Below, in pieces: positions 21,420 through 33,170 of a stretch of DNA of 64,000 bases. The stretch covers positions 55,741,601 through 55,805,600 of the forward strand of contig NC_072894.1 of NCBI RefSeq assembly GCF_027943255.1, read 5' to 3'. The DNA comes from Anastrepha obliqua. Its lineage: Eukaryota > Arthropoda > Insecta > Diptera > Tephritidae. The position numbers and the translations under genes are program-made. The stretch's first letter is position 1, and each line of letters begins with the position of its first letter. Below the pieces are notes generated by a model that worked only from the letters and a program-made list of their open reading frames with translations, had not been told where the DNA came from and made no database searches.

Positions 21420-21905
21420 AGAAAGGATATATTATTTTGCGGATATATTATTTTGCGGATATATTATTTTGCGGCCTCTGTTCTGGGCTTTCCATGCAGT
21501 ATCGTAAAAACTCCGTGCTCTCCCATTCGTTGAACATTTCCTTTATGTCAGCCTTGGAGAGCCAGCAGAGAGGCCCATGGAATTTTGAAGTAGTGCTTTA
21601 TGCTCGTTGCCGTCATGGCCTAGTACACAGCACCGTCTTGCTCCTTCCTTCGAGAGCATTGAAGAATTCCTCGGCGAGTTTAGATGTTATTATGTGAGAC
21701 TGTAGTTTCCATAGAGTTGCCTCGATGTCTGATAATATACAGCTGCGCCTCAATGTAATACCTACTCGTAGGCATTCTCTACCCCAAATTGCCATGCAAC
21801 TGATCTCCGCTTGAAAGATTGTGAGATAATCGCGCATTGGTATCGATCTTTCGGCCGCTTAGAGACACCCGCACTAGTCCTACCATCCCCAAGCATCATC
21901 CCATC
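21420..21905 (-). mobile_element. LINE RNase H fragment
   Basis: From ~21905 the minus strand reads IWYADGMMLGDGRTSAG (RNase H start, first Asp box Y-T-D-G changed to Y-A-D-G). In the frame 21613-21837 it then reads YLTIFQAEISCMAI (Glu segment), SCILSDIEATLWKLQSHIIT (Asp segment) and KLAEEFFNAL. The last Asp segment is not found. The copy breaks off near the 16-bp tandem repeat. Confidence 0.6.
21425..21474 (+). repeat. 16-bp unit tandem triplication
   Basis: GGATATATTATTTTGC is repeated three times without interruption (21425-21440, 21441-21456, 21457-21472) followed by GG. It lies at the edge of a LINE fragment. Confidence 0.95.
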
Positions 21906-22144
21906 TGCGTACCAGATTTCTAAGTCTAGATGTATGTATGTATAAGTATTATCCTTCTCCCAGAGCGCCTGATTTTAAATAGATGTTTTGAAATTTCTGG
22001 AAATCTTTAGCGAATGTGTCATTGCATTGCGATTTCACACGTCCCAGAATATTCCATTTCTTTAGTCAGAAATATTATTAACTGTGCCTTTTTCTCAATA
22101 ATTCATACTAGGGGATAGACCCCATAAAAATAAGTAAATATTTG

Positions 22145-22316
22145 GCGCATACTCTTCTGTTGGGTGTTTAGCCGAACTCCTTCTTCTATTTGTTACAGTT
22201 TTATGTCAGGAACTTTGTTATGCCAGAAATACTCTCGAAGATTTGGCATTTCCTGCCGACCGCTATTAGAAAAAACGTTTTCTATTTCACCAACCCATCC
22301 GGCTACGGCCGCATGT
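22145..22316 (-). repeat. tRNA-derived SINE, deleted copy
   Basis: The complement reads GCGGCCGTAGCCGGATGGGT (tRNA-like start with box A), then TTTCTAATAGCGGTCGGCAG, CGAGAGTATTTCTGGCATAA, GGAGTTCGGCTAAACACC and CAACAGAAGAGTATGCGCC. Box B and parts of the body are deleted relative to 19975-20301. Confidence 0.8.
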
Positions 22317-23895
22317 TCTACCAAGACTCGAAAAGGCGGTCGCAGGCGAAAAAGGTATTTGTCGCCTTTGTAATAGCATCGTTTGTAACAGCATCTAAGT
22401 GAGGGTTTTCCCAGGAGAGTGTTTTGCCAAGCATCACAACAAAATAACTTTCTTTCTTAGAAAAATTGATCTTTTTTCACTAGAGTAGGTTATTTTATGG
22501 AAAGTTGCCTTCTTCGGATGAATAGAACGAGAATTGCGTTTCTTTAATTTAGAGAAAGTCACCTATTGTCGCTTCACTTCTGGGTGACGCACAGGGCTTG
22601 TTGCATGAGATCCGACATTGTTTCCTCGTAATTATCTGAAATGCATATCTTTAAATTGTCTGCATAACATTGTGTGTCAAATCCTTGAATATTCAGTATC
22701 CGTAAGAATTCATCTTTTACCAACGTCTACAGAAGAGAAGATCGTATATCCCCGTGAGCGCATCCTCTGGTGGCCATTACTCATTTATGTGTTCCTCCTA
22801 GCTCCATGCAGATTTTTCTCATCTTGAGCCTGGATATTTTATTAGACTTACCCTTTACAGTTAACTAACGCATCTTTTTTGCAGTCCGCTTCCTATTCCG
22901 ACGCTTACATCAGCTGTGATTCTAATTCTGTTTGCGACCCCTACAAATTTAAAACTCCGATTTCAACTCCTGTCCCAGCAAGCTGACCTCTGTAACATCC
23001 CTAGTAGCGAGCGCAGTCACATACATATACAATTCATCCGCATAAACTTATTCTTTTGTACACTGCAATCTTTTTGTGTTCACTGTCGCTTCCATCGCCA
23101 ACACATACACACTTGGTGTAAAGTTTCAGATTGCACCATCTTTTGTTGTGTAAATAGTCTGCTGCATGTTGTGTGTCGCGTGACATTTACCCCTTTTCTG
23201 CTGCCTTTTATTCTTGCTTAGTTGCATATTTCTTCGCAGCGCGCTTGGCGTTTTTGCTATGGTACTCATATGCAGAGCATGCACATGTGAGTATACATCC
23301 ATGCATTTGTGCTAGTAATGCAAATTTTTGTTCGTACATACATACATCTACATATGGGGATGTACGAGTATGTAGTCGTGCCATTTGTTGTATTGGCGTG
23401 CCGCGCATATTTGCATTTCGCTTAATATTTTACGTGCATGGCTTTTGAAAAATTTGATCAACTGGATTGTCACAAACAGAAGTTGTTGCCGTGCTTAGGC
23501 TTAAACATAGATATGTATATTCTTTTTGTGGTCTTGTTGGCGGCTAAAACTCTTTAAAATTTATTTTTTGTAGGCTCTTACGAAGATGAAAGATTTCGCA
23601 AAAACATGATTTCAGAGCTATTAAAGTTAGAATAAGGAAGTTGTTTTAGATACAAAGGGAATCATTTCATATTCTTACATATAATCACTTTTCAACCACT
23701 TCGTACTCGTTTTGCTCCATATGTTAATCCTTAGTTTTAGATGTTTATTACCAAAAATAATCAAAGACGTTTATATACTTATAAGTTGATGATAACCGCG
23801 CAAGACGTTTTAAGGACTCTCAGTACTAGTTTGAGGATATGAATCTCGAATGCTTGGTCACTTGGCAAAGGTAGGTGGCATGATTGAAAAACCAC
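22317..23895. other. spacer, no gene seen
   Basis: No recognised gene. Contains catacatacat/acatatg simple sequence near 23330-23360. Overlapping open frames of 60-100 codons carry no family signature. Confidence 0.4.
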
Positions 23896-23899
23896 TCCC

Positions 23900-25085
23900 G
23901 TATTCCCCAAGTAGCACTAAAGCGCCGTTTTGATACCATTATGAGACCTCCAATAGGAAGATATTAACAGCCTGCCAGAGCTGTTGATGTAGTGAAGAAG
24001 ATTGATGGGATTTACATTGGCGCACTGCCCCAGGCTGTCGAAAAAAGGAGCACCCAGTGACTTTAATCGTCTAGCTGCTAAGCCCGGAAATTTACAGAAA
24101 AAGTGTTCAACAGTCTCCTTCTCTGAAAGTTTTTGCAATAGGGGTTAATTGGTTTTTTATTTGTTTATATTTGTTTATATAATATAAATAGTACATAGTA
24201 AGACTAAGGTCTTTTAATAGTAATGGTAACCCTAGCTTTTCTGCGCCGAACGTCCAGTGACTGGTAAGCATAGCTACGAGTTTGATAATTGAATGGCGTG
24301 CAGTCTTCATGACTCTCTCTTCTATTGTACTGGGGCCAAAGGGGTTTTGAAATAGCACATGAAGAAATGTAGCTCCATCTGTTCTAGACTTTATTGAGAA
24401 ATAAGTCGTGGAATTCCCATTTAACAACTGTCAGCGTGATGCCGATGACCGTGTAGAAGGTCTCAGAGTTCAATTCAGCTCCCTTCCCATCAGCAATTTC
24501 ATTTTCCTGTATGCTTCTATGTCCTGGAACTCAGATCAGAGAAATGTTACCTGCACACCCAAGAGATTTGACCTGCTCCTTACAGCAGCTGACTAGTTTG
24601 GCTTCGCACCATGGCGTCGTCAGAGTATCGGAGAAAGTGTCAATATCTTCCTAAGCATTTGCATGCCTGCAGGATCGCAAAGACTTTTGCCGGAAAGGCA
24701 CCAGCAGTATTCGGCATTTTAAGAAGATAGATAAATTGGCTGAATTAGAGAGAATCCATCCATCTTAGAGTCGTCAATAAAGACAGAGGTGCAAGCATCG
24801 GTGTAGGTTTTTCTCTCGATCTAATTCTGCCTATTTGGAAAGAATGGCCTAGCAGTTTGCGGATTGTCCGAAGTTCGGAGAAGTACGATGTTAACTGCCC
24901 AAAAATGCTAATGTGAGATTGCCTCTAGAGGCCAATCTTCTTTAAGCTGATTGCACTTAGAGCTGGATAGGGTAAGATAAGATGACATCGTATGACCAAA
25001 TCAAAATCCTATTCTATAAGCGCTTCGAGTACACTTAAAGGCGCTGCCTCCCAATGCAGTGCTGGCTAACTTCCATGCCGAAAAT
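23900..25085 (-). mobile_element. LINE 3' part with RNase H and zinc-knuckle tail
   Basis: In minus-strand order: FIDDSKMDGFSLIQPIYLLK (RNase H start, ~24770), FPAKVFAILQACKCLG (catalytic Glu replaced by Lys), YSDDAMVRSQTSQLL, PGHRSIQENEIADGKGAELN (last Asp), then 24107-24427 TTYFSIKSRTDGATFLHVLF and LLTSHW-type sequence, and finally 23917-24138 KLSEKETVEHFFCKFPGLAA, RRLKSLGAPFFDSLGQ, the Cys-containing tail. Multiple frameshifts and the Glu-to-Lys change mark it as inactive. The copy at 29830-30790 is the same family in the opposite orientation and keeps the Glu. Confidence 0.8.
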
Positions 25086-25560
25086 TTTACGTATAAAAAC
25101 AAACAGGGTGATTTACGGCCGATATCACAACTAGAGCAGGTTTTTATAATAATAATTATGGAGAACTGATGACCTGTGCCTGCTGAATATATGGAGCGAA
25201 TATATTTTTGAGCTAGAAAAAAATATACATATATTCTTGGATGCTTAATGCCCAGTAAGTTTTGACTCGAAAATTACCTACCTACGAATGAAAGTCATCC
25301 ACAAACTGATCCAGCTGCGATAGTTGCGGCTCGGATGTAGTGCAGCGCGGAATATTTCAGTTCATAGAATATAAAGTAAAGAAAGGAGAAGATATCCTCT
25401 ACATTGAAGGGCTTTCTGCTGAATTTCAACTAAATGCGTCATCAACTTTCCGAACAACTTTTCCATATCGTTCTCTTATGCCAGAAGTATGAATGTAAGT
25501 AATTTGTTGACGTGATTAACCCTTGAATAATCTACAAAGAGAAGTCCAAAATAAAAAAGA
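25086..25560. other. spacer, no gene seen
   Basis: AT-rich; no recognisable feature. Confidence 0.4.
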
Positions 25561-25564
25561 CTGA

Positions 25565-26640
25565 GCTCAAATAGAAACGACAGGAACTTTCTTCTGATAA
25601 CTTCGAGTTTATTTAATCAAAATGGCCTCAGGCCTCGATGCACTGTTTTGCGCGATCTAAAAGCTTGTCGAAAGAGTGCTTCAGGTCATTGACCGGAATG
25701 TTCTTCAGGATGTCGGTACAAGCCTTTTGGATGGTCTCTACGGCCGCAAAACGTTTTTCTGTAATGCCCCGAATAGGTAGAAGTCACAGGGAGCCATATC
25801 AGGTGAATATGGTGAGGGATTGATGGGTAAAATGCGATTTCTAGTCAATAACTCAGTCACAAGAGTAGACCGAGGAGATGGTGCATTATCATACAATAAA
25901 CGCCAACTTCTTCCTTCGTGGTATTCGGGGCGCATTCGACGAATGCGAAAAAACAAACGCTTTAAAAGGCCAAGATAGAAAACTGCATTGAAACTGCGGA
26001 GACTCGTAAAAGCAAATGAGCATTTGACTTCCTAAAACGCGATTTTTTGGGTAGTGGCTCGTCTGAGGCCTTCCATTCGGCACTTTGACGCTTAGTTTCA
26101 GGATCATGTTGAAAACACCACGTTTCATCACCAGTTACAATGTTGTGAAGGAAATTGTAAAAAGATCTTTCGAATGTTGAATTCTGCGCAATTTTTGGTC
26201 CTCAGTTAACTTGTGAGGAATGAAACGTGCACATAGCTTTCGTATGCCCAAATGATCAGTTAAAATGCGATAAATCGATGATTTCGGCTCATTTTTGATA
26301 AATTTCCGAACAGTTTCGATGGAGTTTTCGGTGATTACTGATTTGGTTGATTGTCATTTATGTCCTCACAACCATCTTTGACACGTGTAAACCACTCACC
26401 AACTCTAGAACGAGATAGACAATCCTTGCCCCATAAACTTTTTCATCAATTCAAATGTTTCGGTAAAGTTCTTAGTTCGAAAGTCATTTTTGTACCGATG
26501 ACACAAACATACTGACACCTTAGTCCCAATGACTTCGCTTCCACTGAACCGAATGTCGCCAAGCTCTCAGTGGAAGTCAGCTAGAGATGAAACTTCCAAC
26601 GCACTAACTCATTAAAAAGATGACGCCATCAAAAACAGTT
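25565..26640 (-). mobile_element. mariner, near full-length but decayed
   Basis: The minus strand gives, in order but in several frames: an N-terminal part around 26430-26500 (TETFELMKKFMGQGLSISF), KSSIYRIL-like sequence near 26270, FLHNIVTGDETWCFQHDPE (26090-26160, first catalytic Asp), AFVFSH...CAPNTTKEE, YDNAPSPRSTLVTELLTRN (second Asp) and PYSPDMAPCDFYLFGALQ (third Asp, both in 25738-25956). The catalytic residues are all still coded, but stops and frameshifts run through the gene. Terminal repeats are not confidently placed; the length of ~1.1 kb is close to the family norm. Confidence 0.8.
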
Positions 26641-27650
26641 GTATGACGCGAGTTTTGTCATAAATAATATATTTTTTTATTCACAAACTAAATCTTCTAA
26701 TTTTCAAAGAGCAATACACTTTCAAATTTGATTTCCCACCATTTGAACTTGCACACATTCATGTTTTTGGCATAAGGAGACGGTGTGTAATTCTTCATAT
26801 GAGATGCCTTTGGTATCAGCAATTTAACTCTCAGTCATACTTTGCTCTACGCAAGCAATATCACATATTTCACGTGTTTTTGCACTTGAAGCAGGTTGTG
26901 TTTTAGCTTCTGGAAGGCTAGACTTCAAAGAATGAATTGCCAGATCGAAATAATTTTTTAATCTTCTGCTGATATTTAATACTTTTTAATAAATCTGTAA
27001 AATGGAATATAGCGCAATATTTTATCAGTACACAACAAATAACAAGTAGTAACGAATAAGCTGCTTGTATTTGAGGCAACTAAATAAGAATTTGTACAGA
27101 GCTTTATAATCACTGTAATTCAAAATCATGTTCATATTTCAGAGATCCACTGTCTTTTCACCAAAATATTCACAACGTAAATTTCTACTGAAACAGGACA
27201 GGTACCAATGACGTGCTGAGTACTTTCTGGGACATTCAAGTTACAAACTAGATAAGCGGTAGAAGTTACTATTTTACAGACCTTGCATTTAGTTTAAGAA
27301 GCCCTACTCTTGCACGAAAGATCAAACTTTCTATCATAAGCAGACAAGACGTCACTGAAATAGTTGATGTTTCTAAGTGATGTGATACAAAGAATACAAT
27401 TCGTGAGGTGTAGATTTTTTCGCTGAGTTTAAAAATACCAAAAATTCTTTGGTATTTAGATTTTCCATAAACTGCAGGATATACATATGTCCTCAAGGAA
27501 GTAGAAGAAAATAAATTTATATGTTCCATATTCAAAGTCTACGATACATCTTTCCATTTTTTAGCTCAGTGTACACCGTGCAGTCTCGTTAGTAAGGATA
27601 TGATGAAGTCTTTTATTTGGCAAGGGGAAACAGTGCAAAACACTATACAT
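26641..27650. other. spacer, no recognised gene
   Basis: No family recognised. A minus-strand stretch at 26720-26950 faintly recalls a mariner N-terminus but is too weak to call. Confidence 0.35.
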
Positions 27651-27654
27651 TTGA

Positions 27655-28540
27655 GCTTTAGCTTAGGTTAGCCAAGTTGCTGGTCTAAGACAGGACACTC
27701 GGTTGCCCCAAGACCCATTGATATACCTGCATTTGACTTCTATTTCCTAAATAAGTTGCATAAACCCTCCACTGAGAAATTTTGCAAATTTTCCCGGTCA
27801 TCAAAGAAATAATCGCCATGATATTTAGCACAGCTTCTTTGAAGTGCAGAAGTCATTGTGAGGTACCCCCATTCTACTGGCTAAGGGTCCAGTAGTGCAG
27901 TGACCCGTTACAACATCTATGAGGACGCTGATCCTTTGAATCCAAGAAGGCATTTTGTCAGAACGCTTTGGAGACCTTGCAGTTAGTAGTGCGAGCCCAC
28001 CTTCTATTGGTTTCCGTGGTTACGCTCAAGTCAATCGCAGTACATAGTTCGTTTGGAGGAAAGCTAATGTCCGCTACCAACCGTTGAAGGCCAAGTTCAT
28101 TGCATTTCCTTGCACACTCATCCGCTCTTTTATTTTCTTCCACTCCATTGTGGCCGGAGACGCATCAAAGTGTGATGTTCTGCTGTTCGATAAGCGAGAG
28201 CGACCTCCTGCATTCCTTAATATATCTTGAATTGAATGGCGCCATGGCCAGTGCCTTGATCGCTGCTTGAATATCAAAAAAAAAAAATGCCAAGTTTTGC
28301 CGAAAGTAAGTCTTTTCGTCTTATTGCCTTGGCTGGTTTGTCTATAGCGTAGATCTCAGTTTCGAAGACGCTACACCGGTCTGGGAGTGTAAAGAAATAA
28401 TTTAAAGATAACTGTTCCGAGTATACTCCCGACCCGGTGTGATTCTTCAACTTTGAGACGTCAGTATAAATATGGTGACCACTATTATCTGATATGACTC
28501 TGGTCTGCCAATCCTTTCTGTCGTGTATTGAGCTCTAAGA
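27655..28540 (-). mobile_element. LINE RNase H domain and 3' end
   Basis: The RNase H domain keeps all four acidic positions when frames are followed on the minus strand: IYTDVSKLKNHTGSGVYSE (~28480, first Asp), CSVFETEIYAIDKPAKAI (Glu), FFFDIQAAIKALAMAPF (Asp), and GVEENKRADECARKCNELG (last Asp, 28074-28143). The tail RWARTTNCKVSKAFWQN follows, and the copy ends near 27663 with GGCTAACCTAAGC, the ...CTAACCTA type of 3' end. Frameshifts disable it. Confidence 0.8.
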
Positions 28541-29825
28541 GTATGCAAATATTGCGGAAGGAGATTGGCTTCGATGTGGATCATACAGGCAAATGATAAG
28601 TTTTTTAGTAAACTAACGCAAAAGTCTATCTACTGGCTCATAGCCTGTGCACCATAAACTATAAATAAAAATACATAGTGGATCTAAATGCACAATGCAT
28701 CAAAGATTTTTATTTTTTTAGAAATGGAGATCTGAAGGTTATTTATATGTATTAGCCATGTATAACGTACATATATTCCGGTTTTAGGACGGGAAAGTTT
28801 TAAGCCCAAATGGTTGGTGTAGGACAGTTTTTAGTTAATAAACACACCAAGACTTATATATTTATTGACAGTCTCTATAATTTCATCAACCAACTTCCAA
28901 CTGTATGAAGCAGGAATTCTGGTGCACTCTCGTATTGCATCGGCCATATCCTGTAGGTCCGTCGGACTATGACACTATGTAGATATGTATTTTATAACCA
29001 CTACAACTACAATATTGCTATAATAAAATACTTGCCGCATTAAAATTCATACACCACTTGTCCTAAATCTGTAAAAATAAATAAATCATAAGACATTTCG
29101 AAATACATAAGTTAACACAAATATACTTATGCATGCATTGAGACTTAACTTTCTATTACTTTCACTTCAGCAAACACTTCAAAATGTTGTCAAAACAGTC
29201 AATTCCTGCAAACTCATTAAATTCAGATTTCATAAGTAAATTGACAACGCTGCACAAATAGCGACACTTATGATCGTAAAAATATGCATATATATAATCC
29301 GTGGTATATATATACCCTTACATACATATATATTTATTTTACTATACACATATATATGCATGTATATATTTTTATAAGTGCACACAGAACATCCATACTT
29401 AAAATGTCAAAGCGGATACTTGAGGCTCCTATATAAAGTGCACAAGCACTTTGCCAATGTGTTTACGCGTACTCGCACACATACATTTATGCGAATAAAC
29501 ATACACATATTTGTATCTGATGTAGTGAAGTGCTCCAAATGATCCTTTGTGCGTGCATGTAATACCTATAAATTTGACTTTATATGTACAAATGTGCATT
29601 TGCATACTTAAATGTACAGAGTGATCCAAACAATGGCATCTTTTTGATGACAAAGCGCGAATTTTATTTCTTCTCCAGCTGTAGCTTGTAACATCAGAGG
29701 GACAGAAATTTGGTCTTAACATATAAAAAGTGCCCGTGGTTTTGGATTTAAATGAGGATTTTACGTTATTTCCATCGCTGCTCAAAGTGCAATTAGGCTA
29801 AAAAAGGTTGGCCTCTGACAGGTAA
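28541..29825. other. spacer with AT-rich simple sequence
   Basis: 29270-29400 is dense in TATATA/CATATATATG simple sequence. No gene recognised. Confidence 0.45.
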
Positions 29826-29829
29826 CACC

Positions 29830-30790
29830 GTATTTCTCTGATCTTCGGACATATCTCTCTATCCGCAAACCGGAAATTCAGGGTCGTGCCAGGGCAATCT
29901 TTCAAAGTAGACAGGATTGGAACGAGGGGAATATCTGCACCGAAGCTGACACATCTGTCTTCACTATCTTGGAAGTAATCGGGAGTCGGAGCAGGGGTTT
30001 TCTCTCAATCAGCCAATTTATCCATTTCCTTAGTCCTGCTAGTGTTTTTCAGGCAGAAGTTTTTGCGATCTTGTAGGAATCCAAAATGCTTCCGGAACGT
30101 GGGAGCGCTGGAGATATTAACAACTTTTCCGATAGCTAAGCCGCGATGAGGGCTCTGACGACGTCATAATACGGATCCAAATTAGTCAACTCCTGAAGGG
30201 TGCAAATCAAATCTCTTGGCTATGCAGGTAACATGTCTTTGATCTGGGTTCCAGGATATATGAACATTGAGGGAAATGAAATTGTTGATGAGCTTGCCAG
30301 GAAGGGTACTGAATTGTTCTCAGTGACCTGTCCACCCGGTTAGCGAGTGTTAATAAAGAGGAATTGTACAACTTATTTCTCAGGAAAGTGTAGAAAAGAT
30401 GGAGCTCCATGCCTTCATGTCTTATTGCAAAAACTTTTTAGCCACCGTACAATAGACAGGGGATTCAGAAACACCTTTGTACTCTTAGCCATTCAATTTC
30501 CAAACTCACAGTTGGGTTTGCCGGTCGCTGGAAAAGCTAGGGTTGCCACTTAACTCCATTGCAGAAGCTGTGGGGATCTTTCAGTGAAGGAGACTGTTTT
30601 GCACTTTCTCTCGAAATATGAGGGCTTGGCAGTTAGACGATTAAGGTCATTGGGTGCTCCTTTCTTCGACAGCCTGGGAAGTGTGTCAACCTAAAACCCA
30701 ACAATCTTCTCCATAACATCAACAGTTGTGCCTGGCTGGAGGTTTCATAATGGTTCAGAGAAATACCCTGAATTCATGAAGGGGCACAAT
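29830..30790 (+). mobile_element. LINE RNase H and tail, plus-strand copy
   Basis: The plus strand reads VFQAEVFAIL (catalytic Glu, ~30050), INNFSDS-stop-AAMRALT, KSLGYAGNMSLIWVPGYMNI, EGNEIVDELARKGTELFSVT, ASVNKEELYNLFLRKV, then EKLGLPL and L-F-C-T-F-S-R-N-M-R-A-W-Q-L tail sequence. It matches the minus-strand copy at 23900-25085 (shared QI(K)SLGYAGN/SLGCAGN, NEI(V/A)D and LGAPFF/LGVLLS region). Internal stops and frameshifts. Confidence 0.75.
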
Positions 30791-30997
30791 AGATCTTTCG
30801 GATCGCAGTGCTAAATCCCCTCATAATAATAATAAAATTAATAAGTAGAAGAGTGCACCCTGTAACAAGCAATTTGGTCTGGTGTTATTGTAGAAGCATC
30901 TTAAACGCATAATCCAAAATCGATCTACACCTTTCAGTGCATATCGTTAGAGTCGCTACATGAATTAATATATAAATTTTTTAATAAATGTATTATA

Positions 30998-31701
30998 CAG
31001 GGTCCAGCACTTGAAGTGTAACCAATTAAAAAGATCATAAAATTAGTTTTGTAAAATGACTTTTATTCGATTTTAAATAAAAGAAAAAATACAAAATTAA
31101 GAATCAAATTACTCTTGCTCGATATGATCACCTTTTGCCTTGACTATGGCCTTGATAGGGCCATTCGCTTTTGTTTTTACTTTTTTCAGCGGTTCGAGAC
31201 TGGTGAATCTCTTAATACGGATCTCACTTGTATTCGCGTCTGGTGAATTTGAGAGCCATCGTGTGGACGTTATGAAGTTCGGAACGTTGTTTTTTAGTCA
31301 TTCTTGGTTCACTCGAGCTTTGTGAGACGGTGCCGAGTCCTGTTGAAACGTCCATGATCTGCCACCGAAATGTTTGTCTGGCCACGGCTTCAAAGCAACC
31401 TCCAGAATGCTTTCCCGTTAATATTTTGCATTTACGTTGACGATTGGAGAGCGTCCATCTGCGGTTACAGCGGCCCAAACCATTACCTGTGGCAGGTGCT
31501 GTGATTTTTCAGCCAAATATAATGCAATCACCCTAATACGTTTGAAATCCATTACTGATTTTCTTTTTTCGAGTTTACTTTCGGCAAAATGTTTCCGCGC
31601 GCCTGTGATCAGTGTTATGGACCGGCATTTAGCCAATTAACAGACAGCTGATGCTCGCGCGAGCAGTCTGAAGTTGGTTACACTTCGAGTGCCGTAAACT
31701 G
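30998..31701 (-). mobile_element. DD37D (maT-type) element, 704-bp deletion derivative with both ends
   Basis: The ends are inverted repeats: CAGGGTCCAGCACTTGAAGT from 30998 and, as the complement, CAGTTTACGGCACTCGAAGT ending at 31701, continuing as GTAACC in both. Each side has TA (30996-30997 and 31702-31703). The minus-strand interior holds a transposase fragment (31224-31640): VMVWAAVTADGRSPIV, LKPWPDKHFGGRSWTFQQDS, APSHKARVNQE with a stop where relatives have Trp, and NVPNFITSTRWLSNSPDAN; it breaks off before the third Asp. The N-terminal DNA-binding region is gone. Same family as 13566-14105. Confidence 0.85.
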
Positions 31702-31703
31702 TA

Positions 31704-32750
31704 TATTAAAAGCAATTTAGATTTGTTCGTTTTATTTCCATTTTCTAAAATATGCTTGAAGATTTTTGGCCCACCCTTTATTTGTATCTACAATTCATGT
31801 GATACATACAAAGTCGTGTTTTTTTGCTTTCATTATTAAACGTGCATTAAGTGTGTATTTGTATATTACTTACATATACATAGGTACATATGTGTGTGTT
31901 TATGAGTACGCGCTGATTCGACCGTGAGTAGAAGTAATTTATAAATAAATATGTATGGATAATATTATATATCGACAGTGGTGATTGAAGCTGTGCTATA
32001 GAAGTGCTTTTCGCAAATTCTTGTAGCGCAAGGGATGAAGTGTCGCATGCGAGGCAAATCCTTAAGGTTGGCGATGCAATAATTATGCAAAAAGTAAGTA
32101 AGACAATAGGCGTATTCTCGATCTATTGCATGAGTGCAAGCATGCATAAATAGCAACCTTGTAATACCAGCTGTGCAGCCAACAAAGGTAGCAAGCATTT
32201 GAGTGTAGTACTTCAAAAGTTGCCGTTAAAAATAAATAAATAAATAAAAACAAACAAAAAAAAAAAAATACCACGACAAAGGTGGAAAGCAGAACTTGGA
32301 GTTTCTTATTGAAAATTCCAAGCTGCGTATAGTTTTTTAAAAAAATAGTAAGTTAATAAGTTTAAAAAGAAGTAATAATGGTGCTATTATACCATGCAAT
32401 GAAAATAACTTGGGCCTTGCAGTAGCTTGAGCCAAGATTACACATTATTTAAATAAATGAAACAACGAAAAATATTTTCCAATCATGCAATTCCATATAC
32501 AGTGCCGCAGAACAGTATAAGCACAATAAGCTTTCCTCATTCATTACAACACTTGCCTAATATTCTTAGTTTCAATTGCATGTTATTCATCCTTTAATTC
32601 AATTTTTCAACGAAGCTTTATATTTATTATATTTATTACGAGAAAGATGATATAGACTAAAATGTAAAAAATGTGAGTTTTCAAGGGGACAAAAGAAAAG
32701 GCAAATTTTTTTTTCGTTTCCCATTTCTAACACTTTGGGTATATAGTCCG
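31704..32750. other. spacer with A-rich simple sequence
   Basis: AAAT/AAAC-rich simple sequence at 32229-32270. No gene recognised. Confidence 0.45.
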
Positions 32751-33170
32751 GGAGCCAGGGGTCGATTTTGGACTGCATTTTTATGCCTTTAAATTGTTGA
32801 CTATACTTGGGATTTAGCTTTCATTAATAACGAAAGTGAACGTCAGCTGGCGCACCCGCGGTGGGTGGGAGGATACGAAACGTATCGAAAAAAATTCTAC
32901 CAATTCATTTTATACCGGCTGATTTTTTTCATGTATTGTTGCCATTTAGTAGAATAAAAAAAATAGTCAGCTGAACGCAATGATACATTCTTGCTTCGGC
33001 TGATGGTCTTCTCACCGCTATAAACGGAGCTGACCATCATTGTTATATTTTCATATGTGTCTAAAATTATGTAAAAAAAATGAAATCGGCATAAAGTATA
33101 TTAGTTTTACTTTTTAATTTATTTTACAAGTTCGCCTGTTCAGCTGACGTATTTCCCCCTTTCTACGGCG

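Noticed and set aside
26720..26950. Faint mariner N-terminus on the minus strand
   Set aside because: Scattered similarity only, no DNA-binding or catalytic block that can be placed.
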